This document shows positions 49,169 to 60,268 of a stretch of DNA of 64,000 bases, piece by piece. The first letter of the stretch is position 1, and every line of letters begins with the position of its first letter. Source of the stretch: Zhengitettix transpicula (Eukaryota; Arthropoda; Insecta; Orthoptera; Tetrigidae); contig CM073591.1 in the NCBI GenBank assembly GCA_037074705.1, positions 184,475,432 through 184,539,431 on the forward strand. Direction: 5' to 3'. A program made the position numbers and the translations under genes. The notes beneath the pieces were generated by a model. That model was not told the DNA's origin and ran no database searches. It saw only the letters and a list, made by a program, of their open reading frames with translations.

Positions 49169-49939
49169 TCTTCTAATAAATAAAATACTCTGTTTGTTTG
49201 TATGTTTCACATACAAATCTACAATTGTCGACTAAATTTACCGGGAGCGGGAGTGGTCTATTGATTTATTTACAGTCGAATCAACATCTCAGATGATTAG
49301 CGAACCCATTTTTCTTTGTTAAGGACACAAGCATCCATGCCCTCGCCGGGATTCGTGCCCGGGACCTCTGTGATGCGAGTCAGTCACGCTCACCTCTACA
49401 CAACAAGAGGTGAGAAATTTTTTTAAAAAATGACTAAAACTGTCGATAATTGCTTCGGTTAAATATTTTTCGGGGTCAATGAGGTTAATAGTGTTTCTCC
49501 CGATTTTTTTCTACAATTTAAACGCCTATCGGCATAGGAAGATAGTACCCTTAGAGATGGGGGTGGAAAGACGATATATAAAAATAACCGAAAAACAACC
49601 AAGATTGGAGTCAAAAACCTGGGTATGATGTCGCTGACTTTAATTATGACTTTCAACCACCAGGGGCGGTATGGACGGGAGTTGAAATTTTCAAACATTT
49701 TAAAACTGCATATATATTTAAGTAAGGAACTTTTCGGGGTCAATCAGAAAGGTAGCGTTTCTCCAGATATTTTTTGTATAATTTCAACCACTTTTTGTAT
49801 GGGAGGGTAGCACCTTTAGGGATGGGGATGGAGGAGCGTTACATAAAAATAATGCAAAAACAAGTGAGGTTGGATTCAAATCCGGTGTTATGGAATTCAT
49901 TGAGTTTAGTTATGAAAACTCGGGATAACACCCAGCAAG
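49169..49939 (+). mobile_element. Short Helitron of the modular family
   Basis: The 5' side TCTTCTAATAAATAAAA is followed by TTTGTTTGTATG. The 3' side CTCGGGATAACACCCAGCAAG is a decayed form of the hairpin-CTAG terminus. Modules with AACCAAGATTGGAGTC and TTTCAACCACTTTTTG lie between. It is split by a tRNA-like SINE at 49257-49411. Confidence 0.65.
49257..49411 (-). mobile_element. tRNA-derived SINE
   Basis: The minus strand begins with a tRNA-like segment: GTAGAGGTGAGCGTGACTGA (A-box region), then CACAGAGGTCCCGGGCACGA (B-box region) and ATCCCGGCGAGGG. It then runs about 70 bp through a unique body to an A-rich end (TAAATAAATCAATA). Anticodon and acceptor pairing are not those of a functional tRNA. 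Flanking AGTGG/AGGTG may be a decayed target duplication. Confidence 0.65.
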
Positions 49940-50429
49940 TTAAGTATAAAACTATTGCACAAAGTCCGAAAATAGATGTAGGAAATCTTCTGTTTAGAAT
50001 TAGAATTAGGAAATATTCATTTGGAGCTAAATCTAATTAATATTATTGATGTGAAAGGAATTCGAATCACAAATTATGTGGTCGAGTGATAATATCTATA
50101 GACGAATGAGCTGGCGCTTTATTAAGGTGAGTTATATATTTTTTGGGGCCAAAAGTGAACGTTTGGTCTTCCTTCAGTTGCTTAGATAATATATAGTAAT
50201 ATTATTGGGTAACTATTTTAGATATTTTCAGGTTACGTGTAAGAACCACACCATGAGCAATCCTAAGAATTCTGACCAAGACTGTTCCCGGATTTTTCGG
50301 AGCACTTCCATCTACTTCGAAACACTGTTGTGAATTTTGGTTTTATAATGAATCCACGTATTATCATCGCAAATATTCAGTTAAATTTCACTTTAAAAGA
50401 TCCAAACACACATAAGAAATATCTGTTGG
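49940..50429. other. Unassigned DNA
   Basis: No feature recognised between the Helitron and the mariner fragment. Confidence 0.35.
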
Positions 50430-50439
50430 AGTGCGTTTC

Positions 50440-50712
50440 TGCTCATCAGTTTTCTCATGTCCAAGTATTAAATTAAATTTTGGACTGCAATCTGGCCAAG
50501 TCACGTGTCTTCAATCAAGGATATTTAAATACTGCTTTGTAAATTTTCGACTCTTTCCGCTTTTCGGATGCAGTAAAATCATCCGGAACGTTTTTAAAAC
50601 CGCGTTTGAATTCAGTCACCCAAGTCGTAACCATTGGAAAATTACTGTCATGTATAGTTCGACTTTTATATCTGTCGGGATTACACATTTTATGCATTTT
50701 CACATGATTCCT
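50440..50712 (-). pseudogene. Mariner transposase N-terminal fragment
   Basis: The minus strand reads VTTWVTEFKRGFKNV. A shifted frame then gives YLDMRKLMSR, the positions of the xEFKRGR and LxMRKLxARW boxes in the paired helix-turn-helix part of mariner transposases. Spacing between the two is about right. The catalytic domain is not found downstream, so only a fragment remains. The match rests on two short motifs. Confidence 0.5.
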
Positions 50713-50938
50713 ACATTTTAAGAAATACGGTTGTAAATATACATACTGCCGTATAACAAATAATAATTTAACTACGAATCACAGTTTGTGTCTCCTAACA
50801 CCTTATTTTTTCCGGTCAATCATGTCCCGAACGTTACTTGTACGTATTAAACTATCATTAGCTGTATAAACCAACTTTTAAAGTTATAGTATAACCTGTG
50901 TTTCAATCCCGGGACCTTTGGTTTTTTACTTTAAATTA

Positions 50939-52058
50939 CCAGGTGTGTAATTTTTGCTCAGAGATGACGGTAGTGATCATATTAAGCTACTATTGATACC
51001 ACATTTTTTTTATGAGTTTGTCAGTGTACATAATGTGCTATTTCATACATCATACATTTTTCATTTGGTCATCATGTCTAGTTTTTTTGCCACAAAAAGA
51101 GTATATGCAGGAAGCTCTGCTTTTCTGCATCAATTGAAGAAATCGGATCAAATGCTTGTGGAGGCCTATGGCGACAGTGCTTTATCGGATACTACGTGCA
51201 GAGATTTGGTTCGTATCTTCAATGACGGTATTTTTGACCTGAGTGACGAGAAGCGTTAAAATCTGCACAGGAAGGCTGAGTACCATCAATTGCAGGTTCT
51301 TTTAGACTAGAAACATTTGGGTGTTTCTCAACCAGCCATTTCATGCGAATGAATTGAACGATAGGCAGATGGAGCGACGCCGAAACACATGCGAAATCTT
51401 GCTCGCGAGACCAAAAATAAAGTCGTTCCTCCGTCGAATTGTGTCTGGTGATGAAAAGTGGATATATTTCGAGAACGCAAATCGTGGGACGATACCGGCC
51501 AACCATCAATAACGTCTGCAAGATCTGTCGGAAGACGATACTGTGCGTTTGTTGGAATTAGCAGGGTATCGTCTACTATGAACTGTTGAAAACTGCTGAA
51601 ACTGTCAATGCCCACCGCCACCACCAGCAACTGATCAAATTGCAACGTGCTCTGCGTGAAACAAGGCCGGATTATCAGCAAAGATATGACAAGCTGATTT
51701 TCCTACTCGATAACGCACCATCGCACACTTCAACAATGGTCATAAATTACTTGGATGCACTCAACTGGGAGGTGGTACCCCATGACGCGTAGTCACCAGA
51801 TCTGGACCTTTCCGACTACCACCTATTTTCGACTATGGCCAAGCGCTCATTTTTTACGAAGACGTCCGAAAATGGCTTGATGAGTGGTTGGCCTCGAAAG
51901 AGAAGGAATTTTGTTGGCATGGTATCCAAAAATTGCCTGAGAGGTGGGGAAAATGTGTAGCTAGCGAGGACTGGTAGTTTGAATAATTTTTTTTTTCTTT
52001 ACATGAAAAAAAGTGTTTTTATGATAATAAAACTGCGGATTTAAACTTATACACCTGG
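50939..52058 (+). mobile_element. Mariner transposon, second subfamily, full length
   Basis: Ends are CCAGGTGTGTAATTTTTGC at left and the complement of a matching CCAGGTGTATAAGTTTAAA at right, each flanked by TA (50937-50938, 52059-52060). Length is 1120 bp. The terminal repeats differ from those of the mariner at 28385, so this is another lineage. Confidence 0.85.
51074..51977 (+). pseudogene. Mariner transposase pseudogene with DD34D residues kept
   Basis: The ATG at 51074 starts a frame with LVEAYGDSALSDTTCRDL and FNDGIFDLSDEKR, then a stop. HLGVSQPAIS (second helix-turn-helix), ERRRNTCEILLARPKIKSFL, VSGDEKWIYFENANR, YYELLKTAETVNAHR, LDNAPSHTSTMVINYL and SPDLDLSDYHLF follow in shifting frames. 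The end ERWGKCVASEDW is followed by a TAG at 51975. Catalytic aspartates are present at about 51450, 51709 and 51814, with 34 residues between the last two, as in mariners. Two or more frameshifts and in-frame stops, one inside the DD34D interval, inactivate it. Confidence 0.9.
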
Positions 52059-52060
52059 TA

Positions 52061-54770
52061 TATTATATTGAAATTGAGTCATTGTCAAATTAATCTAACT
52101 GCTATTTTTTGTACATGTAGGTTCCAAGTTTTATATATGCTTCGATAGAAATGAAGTGGATATTTTTCATCCGAAGAATTGAACAGTTTGTTACACACAC
52201 CTGTGCAATGTCAGAATGCATGATCATTGAATTCCTGATTTACAAATTTTCACTATATTTTTTATGTTCACAGTCTTCATTAAAGAAACGGTCTAAGTAC
52301 AATGATTCCTTGAATATATTTGAAACTGCACATTAAGAGCGGCTACGATCACAGCTTCATTAAGCGGAACAGCTGCAGGAGCGCTGTCCAGAGTCGGTAA
52401 TCCGGAAAGCTTACATTCTACACGACAGCAGTTGCGTAGGTGTATATAATCCGGGTTAAAGTAATCCAGTGGCAGTCTGGTATTGATCTCCTGACCGAGT
52501 GTTGAAATTCGCTGTACTCTTTCCGTGGAGGAATCCAGGAGGTAATCTCGGACATGCTGCGCGTTTCAGACATTCTCCCCATCCTGCCTCCTTGTAAGGG
52601 CACAATATTGTCTAAAAAAGAACTCGGAAAGGGCCTTGACGCTGCCTTTGGCTCGCAATTCATGTTTATTATGAAGATTATGTGTACATAAAAGGAATAT
52701 TATTTTATTTAAAATTATAAATCAAAGGAACAAACCAGACATTGAGAACGGAAAGGTTGAACTTCTTAAGTGCTGCGCCATTATACGTATGTTGACTGAC
52801 GTTACCCAAGAATATAAGTCTTGGGGGGGGGGGGGGAAGTGAAACTGAGTCTTTCTTATCAATGATATTTTACTCGCTTTCAAAATATCAGATTTATTAG
52901 AACTGCTTGAGTGATTTTTTCAATGAAATTTTGATTTTGCAATTCTAACTTTATGAGCACGGTGAAAGTAGAAGTAGAGCATATGAGCTTTTGGAGGCTT
53001 GATTTTTGTAGAGAAAATTTTTTAATTTATCCGTAGTTTAGACGTCGGGAATGTGTGAAAGGTCCTTTTCGATCAAGTCACCAGCTGCATTTAAATTTTC
53101 GATTCTTAAATTTCATTTTATAGGTTCTGAAACTCTGACAAAATGTTCCAACGTTTGTATTTTGGTTTAAATATGTAAAAAAAAAATTCTAACTTCAGAT
53201 CGGATAACTGACAAATTAATTCTTAAGAATTAGAATATGAAAGACACACAGTTGAATGAATAAAACAAACACCTACTATTACAGTTTTTAAATGTATAAT
53301 AAACATATTCTACCATTTTAATAATACAATTGCAAGACAAATGTTTCTATTTTGCATTTTTCCATTGTTTGTTTTTTCGTACTAGATTGAGAAATATAAA
53401 CATTGATTCACATCTAAGAAGCATCATAGAGTATTTATTTCAAAGAAATACGTTTCCCTTTCATGGTTCATCTTTTTTTCCCAACGTATTTTATATTTTA
53501 TCTTCAAAATGATTGATTTATTACATGCGTCAGTAAAAAAGACTTTAGAAAGCACTCTGGTTTATTTGAGGAAAATATCGACAGTGAAAATTGTCGTAGA
53601 AACGTCGCATTTTAATTACTGACGTGCAAAATATAATAATTGTATAAGGACTTCGAAAGTGATGTAATCGCATTAAGACCAGAAATGAAACTATCGGAAT
53701 TGGTACAATAATTTTCTAAACTTGAGCCGATAGACAGATGACAGATGCATTTCCTTATCGACCAACCTACTAGAAACATTTCAGATAGAATGATTCATCA
53801 GGTAACTAAACTAGACGAAGGCTCCGCCGACATGCTCGCTGCAAAATTTATAAAATTGGTTATAAACGTTATTAAACTTATTTTAAAATATTACATTATA
53901 AAACTGTGTAAATGTACATTTCGTTCCCATAAGGAATCTGCTTAAACGTTTTCCATTACCCAAGTATAATTAGGGGTATTAATTAATTTGTAATTATTAT
54001 TCTGTTTTCTTAGATTGGTAAAAGGTAGGTTCGGCCTCAAGATTGCATGACGTTCCCAGAATAACCGGAACGGTGAATCGGGTTAATTCCTTCTCACACG
54101 ATTTTGTTAGGAAGAAGATGTATTGTAGAGTTTGTGGATATAAGAAATTGACTATTCTTCAGCGAGTCCACAGATCAGACTGAATTTAAACGAGCAGGTA
54201 GAAACGCCTCTCTCCCCTCCAAAATTGGCGACCGCATCCAAGAAATAACCAATGTGGTTACAGAAATTTAGGGCGGTAAGATTGAAAAGGTTCAGAGTGT
54301 GGGGTTCCTCAGTCTGAAAGAAATCCAATTCTTAGCTTGCAGCCCGAGAACATTAAACTGCAGTACATAAGCAAATTCTTGGACGAGTCCACGGCGCACG
54401 TGAATCCCGCAAGATACACTTATGCTAGCTGTTAATTTCCTGCGGCTTGTAACGCGCAAATAAAGCATTGAATAAATGTAGCCAAAATCATACTTATATA
54501 TTACAGTAGTTTACTAAGTTTCTTTGAACTACTTGTTATTTATAACATATTCTATTATTTCCTCAACCGAGAAATAAAGGAATTAATAAAATAAATCAAT
54601 TATAAGAGAGTAATAGTGACGCTGTTATCAGGCCTGATAGTGATGCTTGTGAAGGACACGTACACTACACTACACTGACAAAACTTGAAAGGGGTCGATT
54701 AGATGAATCTGGATTCTGCTATGTCTGAAAGTAGCATTACTCCTAGTGTCATGATGTTGTGAAACATCAC
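52061..54770. other. Unassigned DNA
   Basis: No gene recognised. 52330-52680 is GC-richer with an 81-codon minus frame of no known domain. A run of 14 G lies at 52823-52836. 54000-54440 is moderately GC-rich and unassigned. Confidence 0.35.
52823..52836. repeat. Poly-G run
   Basis: Fourteen consecutive G residues in otherwise AT-rich DNA. Confidence 0.95.
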
Positions 54771-55033
54771 TGAGGTCCGTTACACACACGGAGATTATAA
54801 TCGTGGGGATAATTAATCGCTGCTGCCGTAACCGCAGTAGTCCATTGAAGTGAATGAGAGCTTTCACACTGGGCGGTAAATATTCGCGACGATGAAATTG
54901 TCGTGGACGACAGCTTGAGTAATCGCTCAGCGCCTCTGCCGCTCGACGACAAATTTATCGCTAAGTTTGAACTAGCCTAACCCGTTTTTGCCATTCTGTC
55001 TTTTATGACAATTTTTTTTTGCATATTTCGAAT

Positions 55034-55129
55034 ATGAATAATTAGGGTGACATCATAGATAATGAAATTCTTATTTCATTAATTCAAGAAAGACCTGTGT
55101 TATGGGAGAAAACCCTTAACATATTTCGC
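55034..55129 (+). pseudogene. MADF (Myb/SANT-like) protein N-terminus of Harbinger
   Basis: Frame from ATG at 55034: MNN, a TAG, then GDIIDNEILISLIQERPVLW and EKTLNIF. The pattern of acidic start, L-I-x-x-V/I-x-E-R-P-x-L-W and then a basic-aromatic stretch is the first helix of the MADF domain. Harbinger elements carry a MADF or Myb-like DNA-binding gene next to the transposase, which agrees with the position. Only about 30 residues remain before the deletion junction, with one stop near the start. Confidence 0.6.
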
Positions 55130-55282
55130 GTCATCCTGCCTCAACTCTTCAAGCAGCGTGTAGAAAGCTACAACCACTTCTCTTCTTTCATTAATTTGAT
55201 GAACCCAAATCAGCCGATTTTTTCTTCTCATTTTCATTCGACGACGAAATATCAGTAATGCTAGAATCTGCTCTCTGTTCAT
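55118..55282 (-). pseudogene. Harbinger transposase N-terminus
   Basis: Frame from ATG at 55282: MNREQILALLIFRRR, MKMRRKNRLIWVHQINERRE and FYTLLEELRQDDAKY. Harbinger (HARBI1-like) transposases begin with a hydrophobic helix, a basic RRRxxRR run and a WVHPINxxRxxxGEFxxLxxELRxDxxKFxxYFRM stretch, which this follows closely up to the deletion. The DDE catalytic domain is missing, so it cannot act by itself. Confidence 0.75.
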
Positions 55283-55443
55283 TTCGAACTACACTGTTCA
55301 CAGCACTCTGAACTGAGAATCGTACAACGATAATTTTACTTCCGCGATTATAATCGCTGAGTGTGTAAGTTTCCAGATTTCTTTGAGCGGTGACGATAAT
55401 TTTACCTCCACGATTATAATCGCCGTGTGTGCAACGGGGCTGA

Positions 55444-57964
55444 CAGTGATTGAAGGACCTTTGAATTCAGAATAGAACGTCACGGATATCCTGCGTTACC
55501 TCTCATGAGACAGAATACTGATAAACGTTTTAAACAGAACAATGCTCATAAACACACGGAACTTTGTACAAGATGCTGAGATAATTTCTTGTCCACCTGT
55601 CCCCGAGACAACATGTATTGGTGAGACAGCCTTGAAAGTTAATATAATGCTAGTACGCAGGATATCGCAGACAGGTTACAACAGTTGTGGGTCATATTAG
55701 GATACAGCAGCTTCCCAACCTAATCAATGCATCAATGCAGGCCAGAGTAACGGGTAAAACATTATACTGACAAGCTTCATAGTACCTTTGACTTGAGTTT
55801 GTAATCACTGAAATAAAATCACTTAACACCTAATCATTATAAGATTCATTATACTTCATCCTCTGCTTCTCAAAACTTAATTTGTCTTTGTCATGCCGTG
55901 TATATTATAAAAATATTCTAAAAACTACAACAATAATTTCATTCGGAAACAGTGGAAACAATGGAACACTGAAGTTTTGATCGATATATTACTAAACAAT
56001 CCTCAAAACAATTTTCTCATATATCCCACGCTTTGTGTCATTAGTAAAGCAATCATTTTTATTTTTCTGCAGATAAACGGCATTCCGTAAATGAAATAAA
56101 ATTTAATTTCAACGTAAACTTTTGCCAGTTTTATCATTTATATACCTGATGAATAAATACAAAAATATGTTGCCACGAGCTTGAAAATAAATTAAATTGT
56201 GTTAATCGGCGAATAAAAAGCAAACGAGTGTATTGTATGGGAAGTGATTTCGTAAGGCTGATCGTGGTTCTACTTTAGTGATTCAGCGTGTGATCAAACA
56301 AACCATTTAACGGCAATGTAATTCGAAGTATACAAACAAGCACGTGACTATTGTTCTATTTTGGTTTACAGATATTAAATTTTGGCCCGCTTTCAATAGA
56401 AACGAATCTTATGTCGGGGCTGCCGATAACGATTTTAGAATTAATTTCAAGCTTAAACGTAATTAATAATTTAACTGAAACAGACATTACATCTCACTTA
56501 CTAATCATTTTAAGAAATAAATAAAAATTTGTGATATATTTACAAAATATAAGGAATATTATTTATGTTAAAATATTACCTTTGCTCACTTGTACTGAAT
56601 AGTACTGCTACGATTCATAAAGTACTTAAATTTATATCGAAACTCAAGAGTTGTTAATTGTAGCCTTTTCTTAAATTTCTTAAATTTTATTTTATTTATA
56701 GATAACGAAAAAGTTCGTTTTATTTGATAGGCCAAAATATTGTACTCTCATTTTGTATATTCAATCTACCGCACAATAAGCGATACAAACTCGACATCAA
56801 TATTCCAATTAACTTATGTTTCCGTAAGAATTTTAATTTTGTTTGTTTATACCGAAACATTTACAAAAATCATAGTCAAGTTTTACATAATGTTGTTACA
56901 TACACATCAAAGTATTTAATTATAATAATATTTACTGTTCGTACGTGGCAAATAAACGTGATATTTTTTTGTTTTATTTACTTCTTAATATTATTGATTA
57001 GATCCAGTAATTAAATTTAATTTACCATGAATGAAATACAGACTTTTTGAATCTTTATTTCAGATTATTGTGATATTTTGCTATATTTATAACATGTCTC
57101 ATTAAAACCATTTAATATCTTGTGTACATATAAGTAAATTCTGTTTCCCATTTACTTTTATTTATGAAATGGTGTTTTTGAGATTGGTCATTTTTCCTTA
57201 AACTATTTATTCATTAAATTTTGAAAGCGTGTTGCCCTGCTAATGGATTTCGAAGGGCTGTATCTGTTCTATTTCTGTTTCCCTATCTTAGTGGCGTGAC
57301 GCTTTCACTTTGAATCACGCGAAGCTGTCGTTGGTACTTGAAAGGTAATTGCGGCTCGGCACACCACTCGTCACTGACTTCTGTCGAACGAAATTACTTC
57401 GCAATGCGAAACACTGGCCACGATATTGCGTCCTACTCGTTTTTGCCAAACGACACGAGCACGAATAAATTGCCAGGTCGCATGTACTCCAAACCGACCT
57501 GTTTCAATCGCTTACGTTTAACATTATTGGGTGTTACAGTAATTAATGTCAGAAAATGAGACGTCGGGAATTATTGAACACATTCAATATCAGCATCCAA
57601 TGACAGGCACGATGCGGTTGCGGCTAGTACTAATGCAATGTTGGGAAATGAAACTATATTCAGCGTCCTCTTACACATGCTCGCTTACTTATTTGTTCCA
57701 ATATGTTTCTGCGACAAATGTGATATTATTCACACATATTTTTGAATTCCTCAAGGGTTATATATATATATGTATTTGAATTAAATCAAACTTGCATTTC
57801 CTAGATCAGACGAATAACAAAAAATTGTTTCTCAGATTGCTATTATAGTGTAGCAATCAGCTATGACCACGCAGAGACATGTCCTTATACGAAGTTTATT
57901 TTTATTATTAACACTGATCTGAAATTTTTCAACATTTTTCTGTTGTTATAAAATTAATAGACGT
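55444..57964. other. Unassigned DNA
   Basis: No gene recognised. 57230-57560 is GC-richer with a 73-codon frame lacking any motif; the rest is AT-rich. Confidence 0.35.
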
Positions 57965-59195
57965 ATCTGAAAAAAAATCTGTAGCACGTCACAAATGACG
58001 GAAATGTGTTTTTTTTATAAAAAAAAACGTTATTTTGTAATAACGTAGTTATATTTCAACGTTTCTAACGTGTGGAAATGTTCTCTGGATGATTGTTTAA
58101 GGAACATAAATATCTATCGGGTAATCGTAATGTAACTGTTTTTCCTGTATGACGCCACGATTTCAATGTGACTGGAATATTGCTCGGTCAACAAGCGAGA
58201 TACTCCAAATTTCCTTCCTTTTTTCCGTGAATGGGTCTCAAGAACAAGGACGGGACATTGGGTTCAGCAGTAGTGGTCAGTCAGAAGTAAATTTACAGCA
58301 GGAGAAAATAAATATAGTTTCACTTCCACTGGTTGATTCCCCTAAAATGTCACCATTACATATCAAACTTCGCTAAATGAAGCAATTCGTGGCAACTTTA
58401 AGCAGTCACAGTTGTAGCCCTCTCCTTGACTACCCGCCGTAGGAGGTCTTCGACCGTTCAATTCTTAGAACGGCTTACCTGCGGTAGGAGGAAGTAACTT
58501 TTGAAAACAATATCCCTTGGTCATTCTAAGCTAATTTATTAAATATTATTAAAGATATGTACAATTAAAATTTTGCCCTCCCGACTAGCCAATTATGAAA
58601 TCTCATGGTTAATGTGGCAAGTTAGGCCCGAGAAACGATTTATAAAAAAAAATGCTCTACGCAACCATGATATGTGCAATATTTGTTACCAGACTGGGAT
58701 CTCTGCAACACTACGACGTCTTTCGCAGCTCGTCATCGATGTCTCTCTCGCTGGTAAATATCTCCACTTCTCAAGCAACCGCTCGCGGTGCTTTCCGACC
58801 TGTGGGACCAACTGTTCCTCTATTGGCCCATTCAATTTATTATGGACCAATCACAGGTCCTAGACGAACCGACGTGCATTCCAACAGCGAGACACTCTGC
58901 ACCTGTTGTTTGTTGACGGGAAAACCCCCGGAGGTACAGTTACTATCCCCAGCCTGACTGGCACCAAACGGTACTTTTTGCCGACGTTCGATAAACATGG
59001 TTGCTCACGCGTTTAAATAAACTGACTAAAATATCAGTAAAATCAATTAAAAGACGCCTATCCTAAATAACGCGCTATACAGTAAACTCTTTCAGTGTCT
59101 CGGACTTTCCAAAAACAGCCACGTCTGAAAAAATTAATGCTGGCATTTTTATACGTCTTCAAATATAAACATTATTGGCAAGAAAATTATCTTCG
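57965..59195 (+). mobile_element. Long-TIR transposon, copy 1, truncated and interrupted
   Basis: It begins with the terminal repeat (GTAGCACGTCACAAATGACG at about 57982, then a T/A-rich stretch and CGTGTGGAAATGTTCTC) and the 5' part of the same gene seen reversed at 59395-60200. This includes INIVSLPLVDSPKMSPLHIK then a stop and MKQFVATLSSH. The gene breaks at 58412, resumes after a 666-bp insertion at 59084 with SEKINAGIFIRLQI, and is lost after about 59195. Its far end is missing. Confidence 0.65.
58413..59078. mobile_element. 666-bp insertion with ACAGT duplication
   Basis: The host transposon is duplicated for five bases, ACAGT at 58408-58412 and 59079-59083; copy 2 has the uninterrupted sequence. 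The insert begins TGTAGCCCTCTCC and ends AACGCGCTAT, with an AATAAA at about 59018. A TG start, 5-bp duplication and late AATAAA suggest a solo LTR, but the end is not CA and no second copy is in the window. Two incidental frames (58573-58957) lie in its GC-richer middle. Confidence 0.6.
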
Positions 59196-59204
59196 AAATT
59201 CCGT

Positions 59205-60268
59205 ATCAGTTTTTTGCACAAATGACGGGAATGTGCATTTTTTTTAAAAAAAACTTATATTTTATGCTTTTGCTATATGACAGCGTTTGTACCGTGTGGA
59301 AATGTTCACTGGAGAGTCTGATGTACATAAGTACATATTCAGCAGCAAACATACCTAACATTCGCCATTGAGTCTCCTCTTTTGGATTTCCTTTGGTGTG
59401 CGTTCTTGCAATCTCAGTTATACATCCAACAATAGTCGGCTATCATATTTACAGACCACTTTTCTTGGTATCTGCTCTCCATCACTTTAATATCCTGATG
59501 AAAGCGCTCGCCATGTTCATCCGAAAAATCACCAAGATTGTTTGGAAAGTAATTGAGATGAGCACGGAGAAAGTGAACTTTGATGTTCTTGTTGCAGGCA
59601 GTTTATAGGTTTCCAGCAAGTCCTCAACTAAAGTGGTGTAATTTGAAGCCGAGTGTCCTCCCAAAAAGTTGTGTATCACATTTCCGAATGCAGTCGAATT
59701 CACTCATTCACCTTCAAAATGTTGTCTGCCATTCTTGTTCATATTTGACGACTTATAAAAATTCCAGCCAGCTTTAATTTTTTCAGACGTGAAACTGCTG
59801 GAAACTCCTAAAAACTGAAAGTGTTTACTGTCACTGCTTAAAGCTGTCACGAATTGCGTGATTAAGCGAAGTTTGATATGTAATGGTGACATTTTAGGGA
59901 GATCAACCAGTGGAAGTCAAACTATATTTATTTTCTCCTGCTGTAAATTTACTTCTGACTGACCACTACCGCTGAACCTAATGTTCCGTCCTTGGTCTTT
60001 AGACCCCTTCACAGAAAATGCAAGGAAATTTGGAGTATCTCGCTTGTTGGCCGAGAAAATTCCAGTCACATTGAAATCATGGCGTCATACAGATAAAACA
60101 ATTGTATTTCGATTACCCGATAGGCATTTATGTTCCTTAAACAATCATCTAGAGAACATTTTCACACGTTACAAACGTTGACATATAACTACATCATTAC
60201 AAAATAACGTTTTTTTAAAAAATAAAAATCATATCTCCGTCATTCGTGACGTGCTACGGAATTTTGAC
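59205..60268 (-). mobile_element. Long-TIR transposon, copy 2, both ends present
   Basis: Inverted terminal repeats of about 110-120 bp lie at 59215-59330 and 60140-60265. Shared blocks are AATGACGG, a T-run/A-run pair, ACGTTTGTAACGTGTGG (with changes) and AATGTTCnCT. Together they enclose a 1.06-kb unit with one gene on the minus strand. No flanking duplication could be fixed. The superfamily is unknown to me. Confidence 0.6.
59395..60200 (-). pseudogene. Transposon gene with FPNNLGDFSDEHGERFHQDI motif
   Basis: The minus strand from about 59892 reads SPLHIKLRLITQFVTALSSD, FTSEKIKAGWNFYKSSN, HNFLGGHSASNYTTLVEDLL and ATRTSK. After a one-base shift it reads HFLRAHLNYFPNNLGDFSDE, HGERFHQDIKVMESRYQEKW and NMIADYCWMYN, ending in a stop. 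This PLHIKLG...FxxNLGxxSDExGERFHQDI...RYQG arrangement is, to my knowledge, a repeated protein family in arthropods and cnidarians annotated only as uncharacterised. Upstream sequence (60200-59900) is decayed. Enclosure by terminal repeats argues for a transposon product, but no catalytic triad is evident. Confidence 0.65.

Larger units (their letters stand above)
54774..55440. mobile_element. PIF/Harbinger deletion derivative
   Basis: Terminal inverted repeats of about 45 bp, GGTCCGTTACACACACGG at left and the complement of GCCCCGTTGCACACACGG at right, both continue into GATTATAATCGTGG. The 3-bp duplication TGA flanks them (54771-54773, 55441-55443). Three-bp duplications and such ends fit PIF/Harbinger. 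The 667-bp interior holds only the first parts of two convergent genes, a MADF/Myb-like protein on plus and a transposase on minus, joined near 55125. A second internal copy of the right end (about 55322-55365) suggests a tandem duplication of that terminus. Confidence 0.8.

Noticed and set aside
50885..50925. tRNA B-box-like sequence (TCAATCCCGGGACC)
   Set aside because: No A box or cloverleaf pairing nearby. It lies just outside a mariner end and has no second copy.
58573..58957. Two overlapping ~100-codon plus frames
   Set aside because: Both lie within the 666-bp insertion and have no recognisable domain; overlapping frames in a GC-richer segment are expected by chance.
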